From Membranipora membranacea (Eukaryota > Bryozoa > Gymnolaemata > Cheilostomatida > Membraniporidae), in assembly GCA_914767715.1 (NCBI GenBank), contig OU612074.1, positions 11,506,062 through 11,570,061 of the forward strand: a stretch of DNA of 64,000 nucleotides, written 5' to 3'. Shown one piece after another: positions 12,301-24,489 of this stretch (positions within the stretch are counted from its first letter, which is position 1; the number at the start of each line of letters is the position of its first letter). Made by a program: the position numbers and the translations under genes. The notes under the pieces are model-generated. The model was not told the origin of the DNA, did not search any database, and worked only from the letters and a program-made list of their open reading frames with translations.

Positions 12301-14240
12301 ATAAGGTGTTCCTCCCTGGTTTTTAACACACTTCAATCAATAGGAAACTATAAGTGTCCTGCTCAAATCTTGTCTCTTCTTCCACTTCTAAGAAACTTAA
12401 AATTCAATTTTTATCTAGTGATAATCAACATATATTTTGTTGTCAACCACAAGTCTGTAGAGGGTTTGAATAATCATTAAAATTCTTATTAAAGTTCAAG
12501 GTGACAAAATCACTTTAAAAAGGTGGCACAATGAGGAACAATCTGTCATTCAAAAAGTGCCGTGTCATTTTTGACTGACAGGTCGTAGGAGTGCTCCTAG
12601 GGCCAGAAGGATCGCTCTCACTTTGACCAGTTATCGTTTTGACACTGTTGTCAGTAAAGGGGTGTAACGCAACATACTTTCAGCCTCATGTCATAAAGGC
12701 ATGTAATAATATGATGTTTTGCACGATAACCTTTTGAACATTGATTCAAAAACTTCAGGAGGAGACAAACTGAACATCAGTTTAGATCCCCAAGTTTTTG
12801 TTGCAATTAAAAGTGCCAAACTGAACAGGGATTTGGTTACACTCCTGTCACCGGTAACATGTGTCTAAATGTGACTTGCTCATTAAGGTAATGACAGTGG
12901 TTCCAAAGTTTAAATGAGTTCCATTTACTAATTGAAGAACACGCCCTTTCTCTACGTCGAAGCTATTAAAACTGCATATCGTGAGTTAATTGTTAATTGG
13001 TTTATGAGCCTGGCTGTTTTCGGTGGGGGCGTATGGTTATTTCGGTCCTTTCTCGACCAAGATATTCTTGCTCCATAATAATTTATTCCAACAATATCCG
13101 CATGTGGGTTGAAGCTACTATGAATGATCAACTATAACTATTCTGCTGCATTCAGATTTTGCACCTTGATTTGCAGTCGGACATCCAGAAAATATTTCAC
13201 TATAATTGTGAGGACTATTTTGATGCCAACAGAACATTTGGACATGTCTTGAAGTGGGTTGCAAGGGGTCATTTATCCTAAAACCATGTATTATGAAGAT
13301 ATATACCATGAATGACCTCATAAATTGTGCAGCAGACTGCCATAAATTGTATCAGGCACATCCCAGCAACAAGGTAGAGATACTGTGGATTCTTGCACAC
13401 AATATTCAAAGATAATTTGCAAACTCCCAAAATGTTTGTGGCAAAGACATGGTTAACAAAAAGAAGAAGTGTGCGGTGGCCAGAAATAGCATTGCAAACA
13501 TTTAGGCTATAATTGTGGTTCAAAACCTTGTCAGACTCTCTTTCTTTTGATGGGGAATGGTTCATTGTGGTCATTTTGGCCAAGTCAGTCTAGTTCTTCA
13601 TTTGGGATGAGAAGAATTATGGGTGCCATAATCCACCTGCGGTATGTTATGAATGTATTTTGATACACTCAGGTTCGACTATGAAATTTCAACGGTTATT
13701 GGCGACGGCAGTGACCAGTGGAGGGGCAGCAACTCCTTATTCAGGCAAACGGGTCAAACCTGATCAATGATACTGTAATTCGGTCACCATCACTATACAG
13801 AAATGAATTATCATCACGAGTAATTCTTTAGATATGGGGAGCAGAAGGACCCCTATCAAACCTTACGTCATCTCAATAACCTCATATATTTACAAGTCAT
13901 TACAGTTGTCTATGCAGATGCCATGTTTGGCATCATAATTATTTTATATTTACAACAGTGTGAGTGACCTGTCAGGAATCAGGTGTGCCATATCAATCAG
14001 TCTAGATGATGATGGGGATTTATCTAGTGTTCACCTGATGTTAGCGCATATAACTAACTGTGAAAGTTCCTTGTAAATTGTTTTCACCTGTTCATAGACT
14101 GTATACTCACATTTTTCTTTCTATGACTGGTTTATTCACGTCACCAAGATTGATAGTTCTCAAATTTAGTTGCTGATCAAAGCGAATATACCGCTGTCAT
14201 TGGCACCATACCGAGCGAAATCAAAAACTATTCTTGCTAT
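9381..14240. other. Long stretch without a recognised gene
   Basis: Scattered frames of 60-101 codons (for example 12205-12480 plus and 13278-13583 minus) show no family motif, and no in-phase exon partners were found. It is intergenic or intronic as far as can be seen. Confidence 0.4.
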
Positions 14241-14253
14241 ATTGTGGAATATG

Positions 14254-14547
14254 TTGTATCAAAAAGATTTGTTCTACTGAACCTAATATGGTTCCATATT
14301 GATATGCGATGTAAAAATATACAATGTTTCCTAAGTTCCTGGATGAGTTTGTGGCTACCTGAAATGGCTGGGTTCACGTGAGTTTCTCCCAAAAGGCAAA
14401 AAATGCAAGGTGTAATATTGCACATAACATGATGTCAATTGAATTATGTATATTTTGAAGAAAGACTTTTGCTACGCAACACTAGAGACTTCCTCAATAT
14501 GACATGGAACCATATTAGATTCAACAGAACAACTCTTCTTGATACAA
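14254..14547. repeat. Inverted repeat with ~50-bp arms
   Basis: TTGTATCAAAAAGATTTGTT, continuing CTACTGAACCTAATATGG (14254-14310), is complementary with few mismatches to 14497-14547, which ends AACTCTTCTTGATACAA. The central spacer is about 190 bp. A MITE relic is the likeliest explanation. No transposase is present. Confidence 0.6.
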
Positions 14548-15117
14548 AAATGTTCCAAACCAGTCATAGAAGGAAGAATGTCACAACACAGCACAGAATT
14601 TGTGATATGATATGTCAGTGAGCCATTCCGTTACCATGTCCAAGTCTGGATGTCTTCTTCTCCGGCGGGTGGAGGGGGGGGGCAGGAGACTGGGAGGCTC
14701 GGCCTGGATGTCACCAAGCCTCAACAATGCAGTATCTCGCAGCTTACATCTAATATTTCCAACAATATAATATTATGGTGATATGTTGAGTGAGGATCCC
14801 AAACGGTACTGAACCTTCCAAATGAAATGTCCCAATGTCTATGAGATTTGATGTATTATATTAGATGCCATTGCCCTTGATACCATTAGATTGAAGGTAT
14901 TAACACCATCTTTACATCATCAAATTCTCAGCATTCATGTGCAGCTGTTTCAAGCTCTCTAATATCCTAGCTACATGAGTTATGATCTATAACCCATCTA
15001 TACCCTCGTCATGTTGCCCGCAGGTTATAGCAGGACAGAACAGAAAACTAATAGCCTCAAGACAAGGCTATCTACAGCAAGCGTATCAGAACATGTGGAA
15101 ATATGTGACACGATGCC

Positions 15118-15162
15118 CAGATTTTTGCTTAGATTTTTGCTTAGCTTTTTGCTTAGCGTTTA
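15118..15162. repeat. Short tandem repeat (ATTTTTGCTTAG unit)
   Basis: Three to four copies of a 12-15-bp unit related to GATTTTTGCTTA. On the minus strand it would read KQK-rich and on the plus strand DFCLAFCL-like. This low-complexity origin explains the coding-like frames here. Confidence 0.6.
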
Positions 15163-15401
15163 ACTCAACTTTTAGTGCAGCTTTTAGCCCAGATTTAGTC
15201 ACAAATGTATTTCTAGCAGTTGATTTGTCTGTTACCCTACTGTTGTTTGCTACTTCAGGCTTGCCGTTAAAATAAAGAGAACAACAACATTATCATTTGA
15301 ATTTTCGGTTCAGGCGGAAGCTTCCGGATTCTTGTTGGCAATTTATATTTAGTTATTGCGGGTTCTCAGAGAGCAGTAGAGTTGAAATATAATCTATTTC
15401 C

Positions 15402-15934
15402 TTAAAGACTTCGGAAGGACCACAGCAATAAATAGACTGGCAGCTAGTTCTGCAGTAATTATGCAATATTTTCACATTCAGAAAATCCAGAGCAGTTGTG
15501 GGTAAAAATTAAGTGTAGTGTTAGGAATTGTCCACCCTTCTCATCTAAGAGCTACGAGGGATTTATGAGCCCTAGTGCTGTGCCAACATAATAAGCTTAC
15601 ACTTCAAAATACATTTAATTGCCATTCTTTCCCACATAAGTTCAAAATAAATATAGTTCCATTGTCAGGAAACAATTTACAACAGTAGATAACTTCATTT
15701 AATAATTATTACAGTTGTCTCAAGTAGATAGAAGTATTAGCCTATTAGGTTGGCACAGCACTAGGGCGCATAAATACCTCATAGTTCTTAGATGAGAAGG
15801 GAGGACAATCCCTAACACTACACATAATTTTTACCCAGAAGTGCTCTGAATTTTCTAAATGATAAAATACTTCATAATTACTGCGGAACTAGCTGCCAGA
15901 CTCTATATTGCTGTGGTCCTTCCGTAGTCTTTAA
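15402..15934. mobile_element. Fold-back element with ~195-bp terminal inverted repeats
   Basis: 15402-15597 is the near-perfect reverse complement of 15745-15934. The outer ends read TTAAAGACTTCGGAAGGACC and GGTCCTTCCGTAGTCTTTAA. The arms include AGCACTAGGG/CCCTAGTGCT-type blocks near the inner ends, and the loop is about 150 bp. TTAA at both outer ends fits a TTAA target duplication. No coding frame is present inside. It shares TTAAAGACT termini with the element at 37340-37972. Confidence 0.75.
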
Positions 15935-16588
15935 GGTGTATTTATTCCTTATTTTGACCAAATTGTGACATCACATATGCTGTCTTAGCGTGTTCAAATG
16001 GCTAACGGAGAGAGTTTGTTGCTATGGCTATATTTGATAAAGTTATGCCATGAACTTGGCCCCTTTGAGCACGTATACTAGCTATTTCAGTTAGGCACAC
16101 CCAGTAAAATATAACCTTTCCATTTGCCCTTCAAACAGGAATTTCAGTTGACACATCATTGTTATAAGGTGTGGCAACTCACTACATATTAATATAGATA
16201 TTGTCTTGATTTCAATCAAATTTTTATTGCGACCATGTCAATTTGTGGTGCATATTTCTGATTTATATTGCTATCATTTTCTATGTTACTTGGTGAGCTC
16301 AAATTGATTCAGATTTCTCTTCAATGTAGTTCCTTTCAATCAAGCTAATATATGATATAAGACTCTATATGAGCTTAAGTCGCATTCCATATTTAGTTAA
16401 ACTTCCCAATACAGACTAAGGACTATGAATACACTTGTCATGACCACAATCTAAAGCTCCCTGTGGCTTCATACATAGCGTAGTATTCTTACAGCTAGAA
16501 GCCGTGGGCAAGAAGGAAAACTTGTGTAAAAAGTGTAGAGTGTCTCAGGATGTGGACACAAGTCCTCACACCAAGGAGATAGAGGATC

Positions 16589-19500
16589 TTAATCCACACA
16601 CAGCTCAGCCACATACTCCTCTAACTCACTGTTTACACTTAGGGTAATGTCAAGGACGGATCCGAGTATCAACATATCGTATACCGCTGGAAAGTGTTCA
16701 CCTGTTTTCAAAATTCTGGCAATCACTTTGAGCCTTTTCTCCTCTAATCAAACAATTTGTTGACGCTGAGTCATTAAATTGAATATCTAGGGAAGAAAAG
16801 GCTGCTTTTTTTGTTCAATGAAATGACACCTCGTCATCAAATTGAATTTTTTGTTGAGCTTTTCATATTCAGTAGCTCAGTAGCTTTCCAACAGTACATG
16901 ATTTGTTGATATAAATGGATCAGACATAGACAAGTGTTGAAAATATGAAGTGATCACACCTGTGCGGTCTTTCAATTAGAATGAGCGTTGCTTTATAGAA
17001 GCGAGTTATCACATGGCTCAAAATCATCCCTCACTTGGTCTTTCAATGAGTCGAAATCATTCCCAAATTGCTCATTCAGAATGTATATAGTTCCATCAAT
17101 GAACGAGTGATTTGTGAGTGAGAGCCTAGCAGGTATCGCTCACTCACTAACCGAGTACGCAATACCGGCTAATTGAGTGAGCGTAGCTTTGTCACGCGGC
17201 TACTACATAAAATAAGCCGCTTGACAAGGCTAGAGTTTGCAACAGATCGCAAGTTTTGCTATTTTTAATTGAAAGACCCACCTGAGTAGCACCCTATGTT
17301 AAGCTGATAAAGCATAAATTTTACCAAGAACTGGACGACTTCTCATAATACATAATACAGATCTGACATACCATTTCCAGCTGGTGTTCCTTCAATCTTT
17401 GTGCCCGCTACTAAGTTCTTGAACTCTTCTCTACTGATAGCTTGTCCCAGATCTCCAGCTGAGGTGGTATAAGTCTGCCTGTCTACCACAATCCCCATAT
17501 CATCCTTTGCTGGTGTTGAGGTTGTGTCGGTAGCAGACTTAGTTGACGCTGTTGAGTTACTTTTTGCTTTGGGGTTGCTGCCAAATTGGCTACAAATATA
17601 ACATACAATGAAAGAGCATGAGCTTGCAATGTGGGCAAAATTCTAACTCAAACACATGTTTCAGCGTTGAATGTCCTTTCAAATGCTAGTCAAAATACCC
17701 TATGCAATATTCAGGTACCAGACTTTGCAAGCTTCATCAAATTCTCTGATAAGTTCAATACCAATGTTCGCATTGCAAGATTTGTATCAGAGCTATAAGA
17801 ACTAGGAGTGTCAATAATTGTTTTCTGAAAGGGTATATACACCTTTCTATCAGTCCCATCTAAATACAAGACTGGTAAGAGCATCTAGGCACTATTTCTG
17901 GGCAATTTGAACCGAAACAGCAGCAATCATCCAGATGAGCAAGAACAATGTTTTCAGGGTACAAGTCTCAAAACTGATATCAAAGGATTCCATCACCATC
18001 TACTGCTTTTGATGTGTCACAACAAACTCAATTATAACTAATCAAGTTTATGAGTGGCATGAATTTTATAAGATGGATATTATCTACCCACAGACAAAAA
18101 TGGGACAACTCAAATTATGTTTTTATTGGCCAATCAAACATTCCTACCCTCCCTGATTTCAATGATACATTACTCAGGTATGACCCTCTTCCAACCATAT
18201 AATTGACTAATAATTAACTGCTGTATCTGTATGACATTTTATTTTCATTCGAATTCTCCCGTTTATATAGCTGCTTCAAGGGTTATTGGAATTTGACCAA
18301 AACAAAAAAGGGGCCTTTGAGATAAGGCTAAATTTGACAGTTTTTGCTTATGGAACTATGAAAGCCAAGACAAATTTGTGGTGTTCACATAAAGAAAAAC
18401 AGATAAGTGATGGGTAAGTAGCAATAAAAATAATTTTTCAAACTTACTTTCTAGGGTAGTTTAACTGCCCAAACTTCTTCGGGCTTAAATTGCCCTATGC
18501 TACATAAGGTAATGTTTTACGATCCCAAATGAAAGTTGTTGTGGTGAGCAAGTCCTAGCATCAAATATTACATACTTATTTTTGAATAGAGCTTTGACAT
18601 CAATTGGGAACTTCTGTGGGAGGGTGACATCATCAGGTAACCAGGTGTAATCTGCAGCAGATGATAACTCACAGAGGCGATATACAGCAGCATAACATTT
18701 ACTGATTTGTAGTAATAGCGTATGAGAAAGAACCCTGAAACAGTAAGAAGTGTTGTAAATAGCAGTTTACATGTTTTAAGTTTTAATGTGTTGTTTATTT
18801 TTTGAGTTGTCTACTCATGCCTTTGCTAATTATATCCCATGATGCATTGCACTTGTTTTTGTTCTCATTGTACCCTCTGTTGGCAAAGTGTACATGTGAC
18901 AAAATAATGTCGTACAATTTTATACTAAAAGCACCCTAAACAAAAAGAAGGTCATGATAATGATAGCTGATGTTTTGGACAAAAATAAACAGGGGGCTAA
19001 ACTTTGTGTGTCTCATAATAATCAAAAAAATGGCATCAAATAAACTGTTGTAAATAATTGCCAACTCTTACTAAAATCATTGTACAAGGTAATCTTATAT
19101 AAAGCCATCATTCAAAACGTGGTTTCATTGTAAGCACAATGGTATAATGTAGTATAGAAAATCTGAAAATACACGCAAAAGGTACATTTCTTAGAATGAT
19201 AAGTATTAGGCCAAATGGTTATAATGAGGTTCATAAATCAGAAAGTCTTGCTGTTTAATAAGAAACAGAGGTTGGGCTGCCCCTAAAGAGGGACGCAAGG
19301 TGTCCTAAATCCTCATACTGAGAATGTGATACATCCTTTAAAACTAGAATGCATCCTAGAGGTGAGGCTATAGAAGAGCTCCTGAACGTGGGTGTGCAGC
19401 GAGCTGCCAAAACTGAACTGGCACTAATTGGCCATCGGCAGTGATCTTAGCCAAAAGGCCGAGAAGCGAGTTTACCCTCATAGCCTACTTACCAAACTCG

Positions 19501-22500
19501 ACTGTTGAACGATGTGAAGCTCATGAGATAATCCATCATGTGACCTATCTCCAGCTTAGCTAGGATCTTAGTCTGTACATACTGACAATACTCTATAGTC
19601 TGTACAGCCAAATATCCAACACCTTCGTACAAGATAAATAAAAATGATGTTGCTGCCCATCTAGATAGACGATGACTGCACCGAGGTGTGGCTAGGAAGA
19701 GGTTTATAGAGACGACTAGGTTTCCAAGTCGTTAGTGTCACTTTTCAACCACTGACAGCTTTAACCCAGCGTGAAGCATAGAGCTACAAGGCCGGAGCTG
19801 CAGTGGTTGATGACAGCATCCTCCTGTAAAGACCTATGCCATACAGGAGGGTTCTTTTATTGGCATGTCGTTGTACATACAGAAGACCTCCATTATTTTG
19901 AGTCCTGTTCTGAAGGGACTGTATGATCAGTCAAAGCTGAAACGATTTTTGGTCCCAGATGGGTTTAAACCCACAACCGACTGGTCATATGGCAGACGCA
20001 CTAACCACTGAGCCAAACAGTTAAAAAAAAGTCATAATTGCATGGAAAAAAACATTGATTGGTATATTGGAGTTGTACACAGTTTAGGTTTGTAAGGAAG
20101 AACAACTTCGTATCAAGAGTTATTTATAATTACAAGAACAACCCAATATAGAAAAAGTCCAAGAAGAACCAATTCTAATTACTCAAGCACATAAATTAAT
20201 TTGTTTTCACTTGCTCCAATTCAAAAGTATTGCTGCCCATGCCTGTCAAAAATTTCAATAAACAGTGATAGCCTCATCGCATTATTTGCAGGGGTATCAT
20301 CGTCAAACCTTTTCGGGAGCTACTTACCAATAATTTTGACGAGCATGAATTCTAAGTACTGTTTGGATGGCACGAGGGTCTTCCCATCAAGTCCCAGCAC
20401 ACTCTCTAAAGCTGAGCTGATTGTAGCTAATATCTTCTGTTCTTTCAAGAGTTTCATACATTTCATAACCTGCAAAATGAGTGAAAAGTCAGTGAAATTG
20501 CAGTTTCCTGGAACTACAACGGACATCAGGCCAATGATAACATTTGTATTATATTGACACGACTTTCATGGGACTATCCCCAAGGCATTGTGGGAAAGTG
20601 GTTTCCATGACCTTATCTAAGGTCACCTGTAGTTCAGTGAGCATGTTTGTGTGCGATTTTTTTTTCTATAATATAGGTTTTTGTTTGGGATATATGTCAA
20701 TTTGAGAAAAAATAACCAGCAAAAAAAATGCTTACAGTGAGCGTAATCAAAGCTAGTTTTCATGGCATAATTGCTAATTCACAGTTTCATGCGAAATAAG
20801 TAGCCTCTTCAAAGAAACAATTCCACTATCATGAAGACAAATATAAGAAAGACACCTCTAGCTTGTTTAAGGTGCTTGCTTGCTTCACACCTAACCAACT
20901 TCTCATAAGCAAGATTTCATGAGTTTTCAAGTGCAGTAGTATGATTTGTATCTCTTAGTGGGCTATGGTATCAGTGCATATCTGCTGAATTTTCTGTCAG
21001 TAACATAAGCTAGACTTTTCAAAGTTGGAAACTAGACAATCAATAATGCAGAATGTTTGCCATCAAAACAAGATTCGAAATAGTGAAAATTATGACTAGA
21101 GCCAAACCCAAATTGAACACATTCACCATGTTTCCATGTGAATTTCGAGGTCGGCCTAGATCGAGCTGAGTTGTCACCTCTTGATTCGAACACGAAATAT
21201 GCAGCCATTCCCATGATAGAGCTGAGAAAAGAAACCATCAAAAAAATCTGCCGCAAACGAGATTTGAACAACGGCCACCCACGCCAGCTCAGGGCGACTT
21301 CGGAGCCATTTTCATAGCTTGAAGATCCTCTTAATTAACCTCAGATCGACCTCAAAACTAACATGGAAATGCAGTGAATAACTCTCTGGCTACATTTTAC
21401 TCATCAAAGGTTATTACTTGTTTGGTGCCTCTGAAGAGGGGTTCTAGTCTCCATCTGCTTTTCATCTTGTAGATGGCTTTGTGTAAAATCTCAATCTCCA
21501 CCCACAGAGTGGACGAGTCATTCATCGATACCTGTAGAGGTGCCAATGCTGCATTATTTTCTTTCATCAATCCTGTAATGTTATTAAAGGGATCATAATT
21601 TGGCTGTAGCACAAATCGGCAAGGAGAATAGCACATTCTTGCCTACTGGGCAATGCAGTATTTCGTAATTCAATGATAGGCAAACTTTTAATCTCTTAAG
21701 TAGAAGACCACATTTATTACTGACTAAACTAAAGTGGTAGCGAAGCTAAACAATGGGCCTGCCATGTACTTTTTATTTCTTGATTTTATATGACTGGAGG
21801 ATTAAGTCATTACAATCATCTTACTCTACTTTGGCCAAATGACAAGAGCCAAGGAGATACAGTGGTACGGTCCAACAGGTTGAGATTGTGCTAGCCCATT
21901 GGTTGTGTGCCCCAATGTCCCCAATTGTCTAGTGAACAAATAATTATTGTGTATTGACTGGAGGACTAATTAGACTGCATGAATCCCTTTAGGGCTGCGT
22001 ACAGGGGTATTTTGACTATTGACTACACAATGAGCACTAGACTAGAGCCCTATCTTATCTAACAGCAGGAGATATAGCAGTTATTATTACAGAGCTTTCA
22101 ATCATTTGCGCCATTGGAGGTAGCTATTTTGATTCAGTGGGCATAGGACTGACCCCTTTTACGATAACAATAACACTACCTGCATCATCATCATGGAATG
22201 ATGAGATGATAAGAGATGCTTCATCATCATTTACTGCTCAATATTATATATTGTAATGTAAGTTAGTAAGTATGATGTATGTATGTAAGGTTTTAGTAAA
22301 AATAAAAGAGAACAACCATGCTAGGAATTGTTGCATAGCTAAAGTATATATTTATGGCTTATGTGTAATGGTGGCACTAGGGTACGTTACTATCATCATA
22401 TTAGCTAGCTGCTGAAGATTCAAGATAATGAGAAATGATAATAAATAATGATGAAGAAGATTGAAAGGAAAAGGATAGATTATTGTGGCCTTCATTGCAA

Positions 22501-22590
22501 TGTTCACTTACTTGTGCATTCTATGTAGTTCTTAACAGGAAGTCTGATAAATGGTGGTGGGTCTATACTTTTCCTCAGCATGAAGTCCAT
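16589..22590 (-). CDS. NEPRO: NEPRO-like nucleolar protein, seven exons
   Basis: Exons (transcript order): 22512-22590, 21418-21572, 20328-20469, 19493-19622, 18576-18734, 17372-17589, 16589-16743. All have AG/GT borders, and every junction phase fits (1,0,1,2,2,1). The open frame is 1,038 nt, 345 aa, ending in TAA at 16589-16591. The start is the ATG at 22590. Recognition rests on the family's conserved core: SSTLWVEIEILHKAIYK, then a LKEQKILATISSALE helix, PSKQYLEFMLVKIIG, and NSRVWVLSHTLLLQI. These match, from memory, the order in vertebrate NEPRO/C3orf17 (nucleolus and neural progenitor protein). That protein is nucleolar and linked to rRNA-related functions and early development. The Ser/Thr/Lys-rich stretch from exon 6 looks disordered. 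The protein is shorter than the vertebrate one. The first exon is the least certain. It is divergently paired with the gene at 22938. Confidence 0.85.
16966..17278. mobile_element. Small element with 13-bp TIR in the last NEPRO intron
   Basis: GGTCTTTCAATTA at 16966-16978 is exactly inverted at 17266-17278 (TAATTGAAAGACC). A further internal GGTCTTTCAAT occurs near 17037. The interior has GAGTGA/TCACTC-rich short inverted motifs. No exact target duplication was found, so it is called a probable MITE. Confidence 0.4.
19257..19472 (-). mobile_element. SINE with U2 snRNA 5'-end head
   Basis: On the minus strand, 19471 downward reads CGCTTCTCGGCCTTTTGGCT followed by AAGATCA, the conserved 5' end of U2 snRNA. 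It then diverges completely from U2 (no AGTGTAGTATCTGTTC branch-recognition part). The body that follows (TTTTGGCAGCTCGCTGCACA ... CTCAGTATGAGGATTTAGGA ... CTGTTTCTTATTAAACAGC) is shared with 29947-30115. It is therefore a retroposed chimera rather than a U2 gene. It sits in NEPRO intron 4, sense to the gene, beginning about 20 nt after the 5' splice site at 19493. snRNA-headed SINEs are known in other animals. Confidence 0.8.
19745..20025 (-). mobile_element. tRNA-derived SINE, family C
   Basis: On the minus strand a tRNA-like head has box A TGGCTCAGTGGTTAGTGCG and box B GTGGGTTTAAACCCA. The body includes AACAGGACTCAAAATAATGG, AGGTCTTCTGTATG and CATGCCAATAAAAGAACCCT. The body resembles family B (GGAC..AAATA..GGAGGTCT.CTGT.TG...CATGC..ATAAA.GA.CC.CCT), so the two families probably share a central domain. 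It is inserted in NEPRO intron 3. Confidence 0.7.
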
Positions 22591-22937
22591 CGTTAATTGG
22601 AAGGTAATCAAGATAATTGTGTAAAAGCAAACACTCAGAAGCAAAATTCTCATGCCACTTTTCTGGAAATGTGTCAGCACAAATATGAAAAGTGTACACA
22701 CTGATTTGCTTATCATATCAATCTGCATATCATACAGGTAAATAATTGTAATGATAAATCAATTATATTTTTAGCGTTTTATCGGCCTATAACCTTCATA
22801 TGACCCTGACGTCATGGTGATGTTTACAAATGGCGGACATGAGCTGAGATTTTGCAACTTCACGAAACATCTACCCATAATCTCACGACTATTGCTCCAT
22901 AAAATCAAAACCTCAGACTAAATTATTCTCAATAGTG
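22591..22937. promoter_or_regulatory. Putative bidirectional promoter (NEPRO and acidic-protein gene)
   Basis: The inferred start codons at 22590 (minus) and 22938 (plus) are 347 bp apart and diverge. The interval contains a perfect CRE palindrome TGACGTCA at 22807-22814. It also has a YY1-like motif AAATGGCGG at 22828-22836, placed 14 bp further on. Both are common in promoters of housekeeping genes, and no TATA box stands out in that part. The function is inferred from position and motifs only. Confidence 0.55.
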
Positions 22938-23829
22938 ATGGGTGACCCTACTGAACCAGTTAAAGGCGGCAGTGAAGACCAAGATGTACAGTCAGACATT
23001 GAAATGCAGTCTGAAGACAGTGACATTGACAATGAAGCTGAGCAAATCCAGCCTGCAACCAACACAAACATGCAGCTTCCGACCAATGTAACTACAAACA
23101 GACCTCAGAGAAGTGTCAGCCAGACCAATGCACACTCAGACACCGTACAGAGTATTCTCTCAAGCATTGCAAATCCACATGCAGCTGTTATAATGCCATT
23201 TGGAGATGATCTCCCAATATCACAAGATGATGATGAGATTGATGCTGATAGGATGGAGAGATTCTACAGTGGTGCACTGTCTGCTATAACTAAGGTAAGC
23301 AGAACAACGTTTACAGTCTGAACATTGTCATACAATTCAATGAAACTGCTTAAACCTATCACCTGAGGAAAGGATAATCATAGGTGATATGATTTAACCA
23401 ATTGTACCTAGTTTTGTTTAGCGTGATGAGCGTTACTAAGCTCTGTACAAACTCTCCGGTAGCATAAGGTGTCGAACCTCAAAAAATAAGTTTCAGGCAA
23501 AGTTCTCAACAGCTAGATTTGTGACAAGACTGTTAGCTGCTTTGATATGTTGAGAATTAGTTTCGTTTAAGTCTCGAATCTATTCATTATACTTACCGAA
23601 TAATAGGCTGTGAAATTTTCACATTAAGACTCCACTGCTCCCCGATCTGCAATGCTCTGAACCTGACATGTGATTTGATCGTATTTATTCTCTCTGATAG
23701 ATGCGAAGACAAACCATGAAGGCTGAAGTAAAAACAGAGAAACTGAGAGACGAAGTTGGGCATGCCAACATGCAAGCCTGGACGGATGAGCATTTTGACA
23801 GCCTGCCAAAAATGGCTCAAAAGAAGTGA
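22938..23829 (+). CDS. Acidic 161-aa protein of unknown function, two exons
   Basis: Exon 1 is 22938-23294 (119 codons) with donor AAG/GTAAGC. Exon 2 is 23701-23829 with acceptor TCTCTGATAG and stop TGA. The phase 0 junction leaves one clean frame of 161 aa. The in-frame GTG just before the ATG is not needed. The first ~100 residues are acidic and Ser/Asn/Gln-rich (SEDQDVQSDIEMQSEDSDID), with SQDDDEIDADRMERFYSGAL next. The C-terminal part beginning MRRQTMKAEVKTEKLRDEVG is charged and probably helical, ending in AWTDEHFDSLPKMAQKK. There is no signal peptide or membrane segment, so a soluble cytosolic or nuclear protein is likely. I do not recognise the family. The C-terminal helix looks like the conserved part and would be the segment to search. 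Confidence 0.75.
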
Positions 23830-24462
23830 ATCTGCACACATATAATTGTACAACTTCAGCTCACAAAAACATTCGTTATATGAATTCTTCTTGGATCTGA
23901 GTGTGAAGTATTTTTAAACTCTTAAATTTTCTCAGAGTCTGTCACTTGGACACTTTAATGCTTGTGCACTGTGTCCATCGCTCCATCTCCCAACAATATT
24001 CAAGTTTCTGAGTTTCAATTCAGTGCAGCACACTGCATGGAAATGGTTTACCCATTTTTGTTTATATATTTTGTGTTACAAATCATAGCTGGTTGGACTT
24101 GATTTTAAAGAAAATTCTTTTTCTGTCCTGTTAAAATTGATCACAGAAATCAATGAAATAGTTTTGAGTATAGTTTTTAATTTACAGGATATTTTTTTCA
24201 AGACTTTATCTAGCAGCCTGTACTTAGCATTACATTAAAGCCTTGTGGGCTCTTACTATCGACTCCCATGTCAACCAAACTCCACCAGTAATCCTGAGGC
24301 TAGGTACATTAAACCAGGCACAGAAGATAATGCTTGATAAATTTGATCCCAATCGCAGGAATAATTGCTAATTGGGCACTTCCTTGATTGTGATAGAGGT
24401 CTAAAGTTCAAGATAATTTTTGACATATGCACTGTGCTATATTTATGTATCTATTTGTGTGC

Positions 24463-24468
24463 AATAAA
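24463..24468 (+). terminator. Candidate poly(A) signal of the acidic-protein gene
   Basis: AATAAA inside GTGCAATAAACTTGTTTGT, followed within about 20 nt by a GT-rich stretch. It lies 634 nt downstream of the stop codon and would give a 3' UTR of about 650 nt. Confidence 0.5.
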
Positions 24469-24489
24469 CTTGTTTGTACGACCTATGAG

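Noticed and set aside
12205-12480. 91-codon plus-strand frame
   Set aside because: AT-rich chance frame without recognisable features.
13278-13583. 101-codon minus-strand frame
   Set aside because: No motif, no exon borders in matching phase and no paralogue in the window.
14982-15275. 97-codon plus-strand frame and its lysine-rich reverse reading
   Set aside because: Its distinctive part derives from a 12-15-bp tandem repeat, and no splice partners were found.
19440-19472. A genuine U2 snRNA gene
   Set aside because: Only the first ~28 nt match U2; the branch-recognition region and Sm site do not follow.
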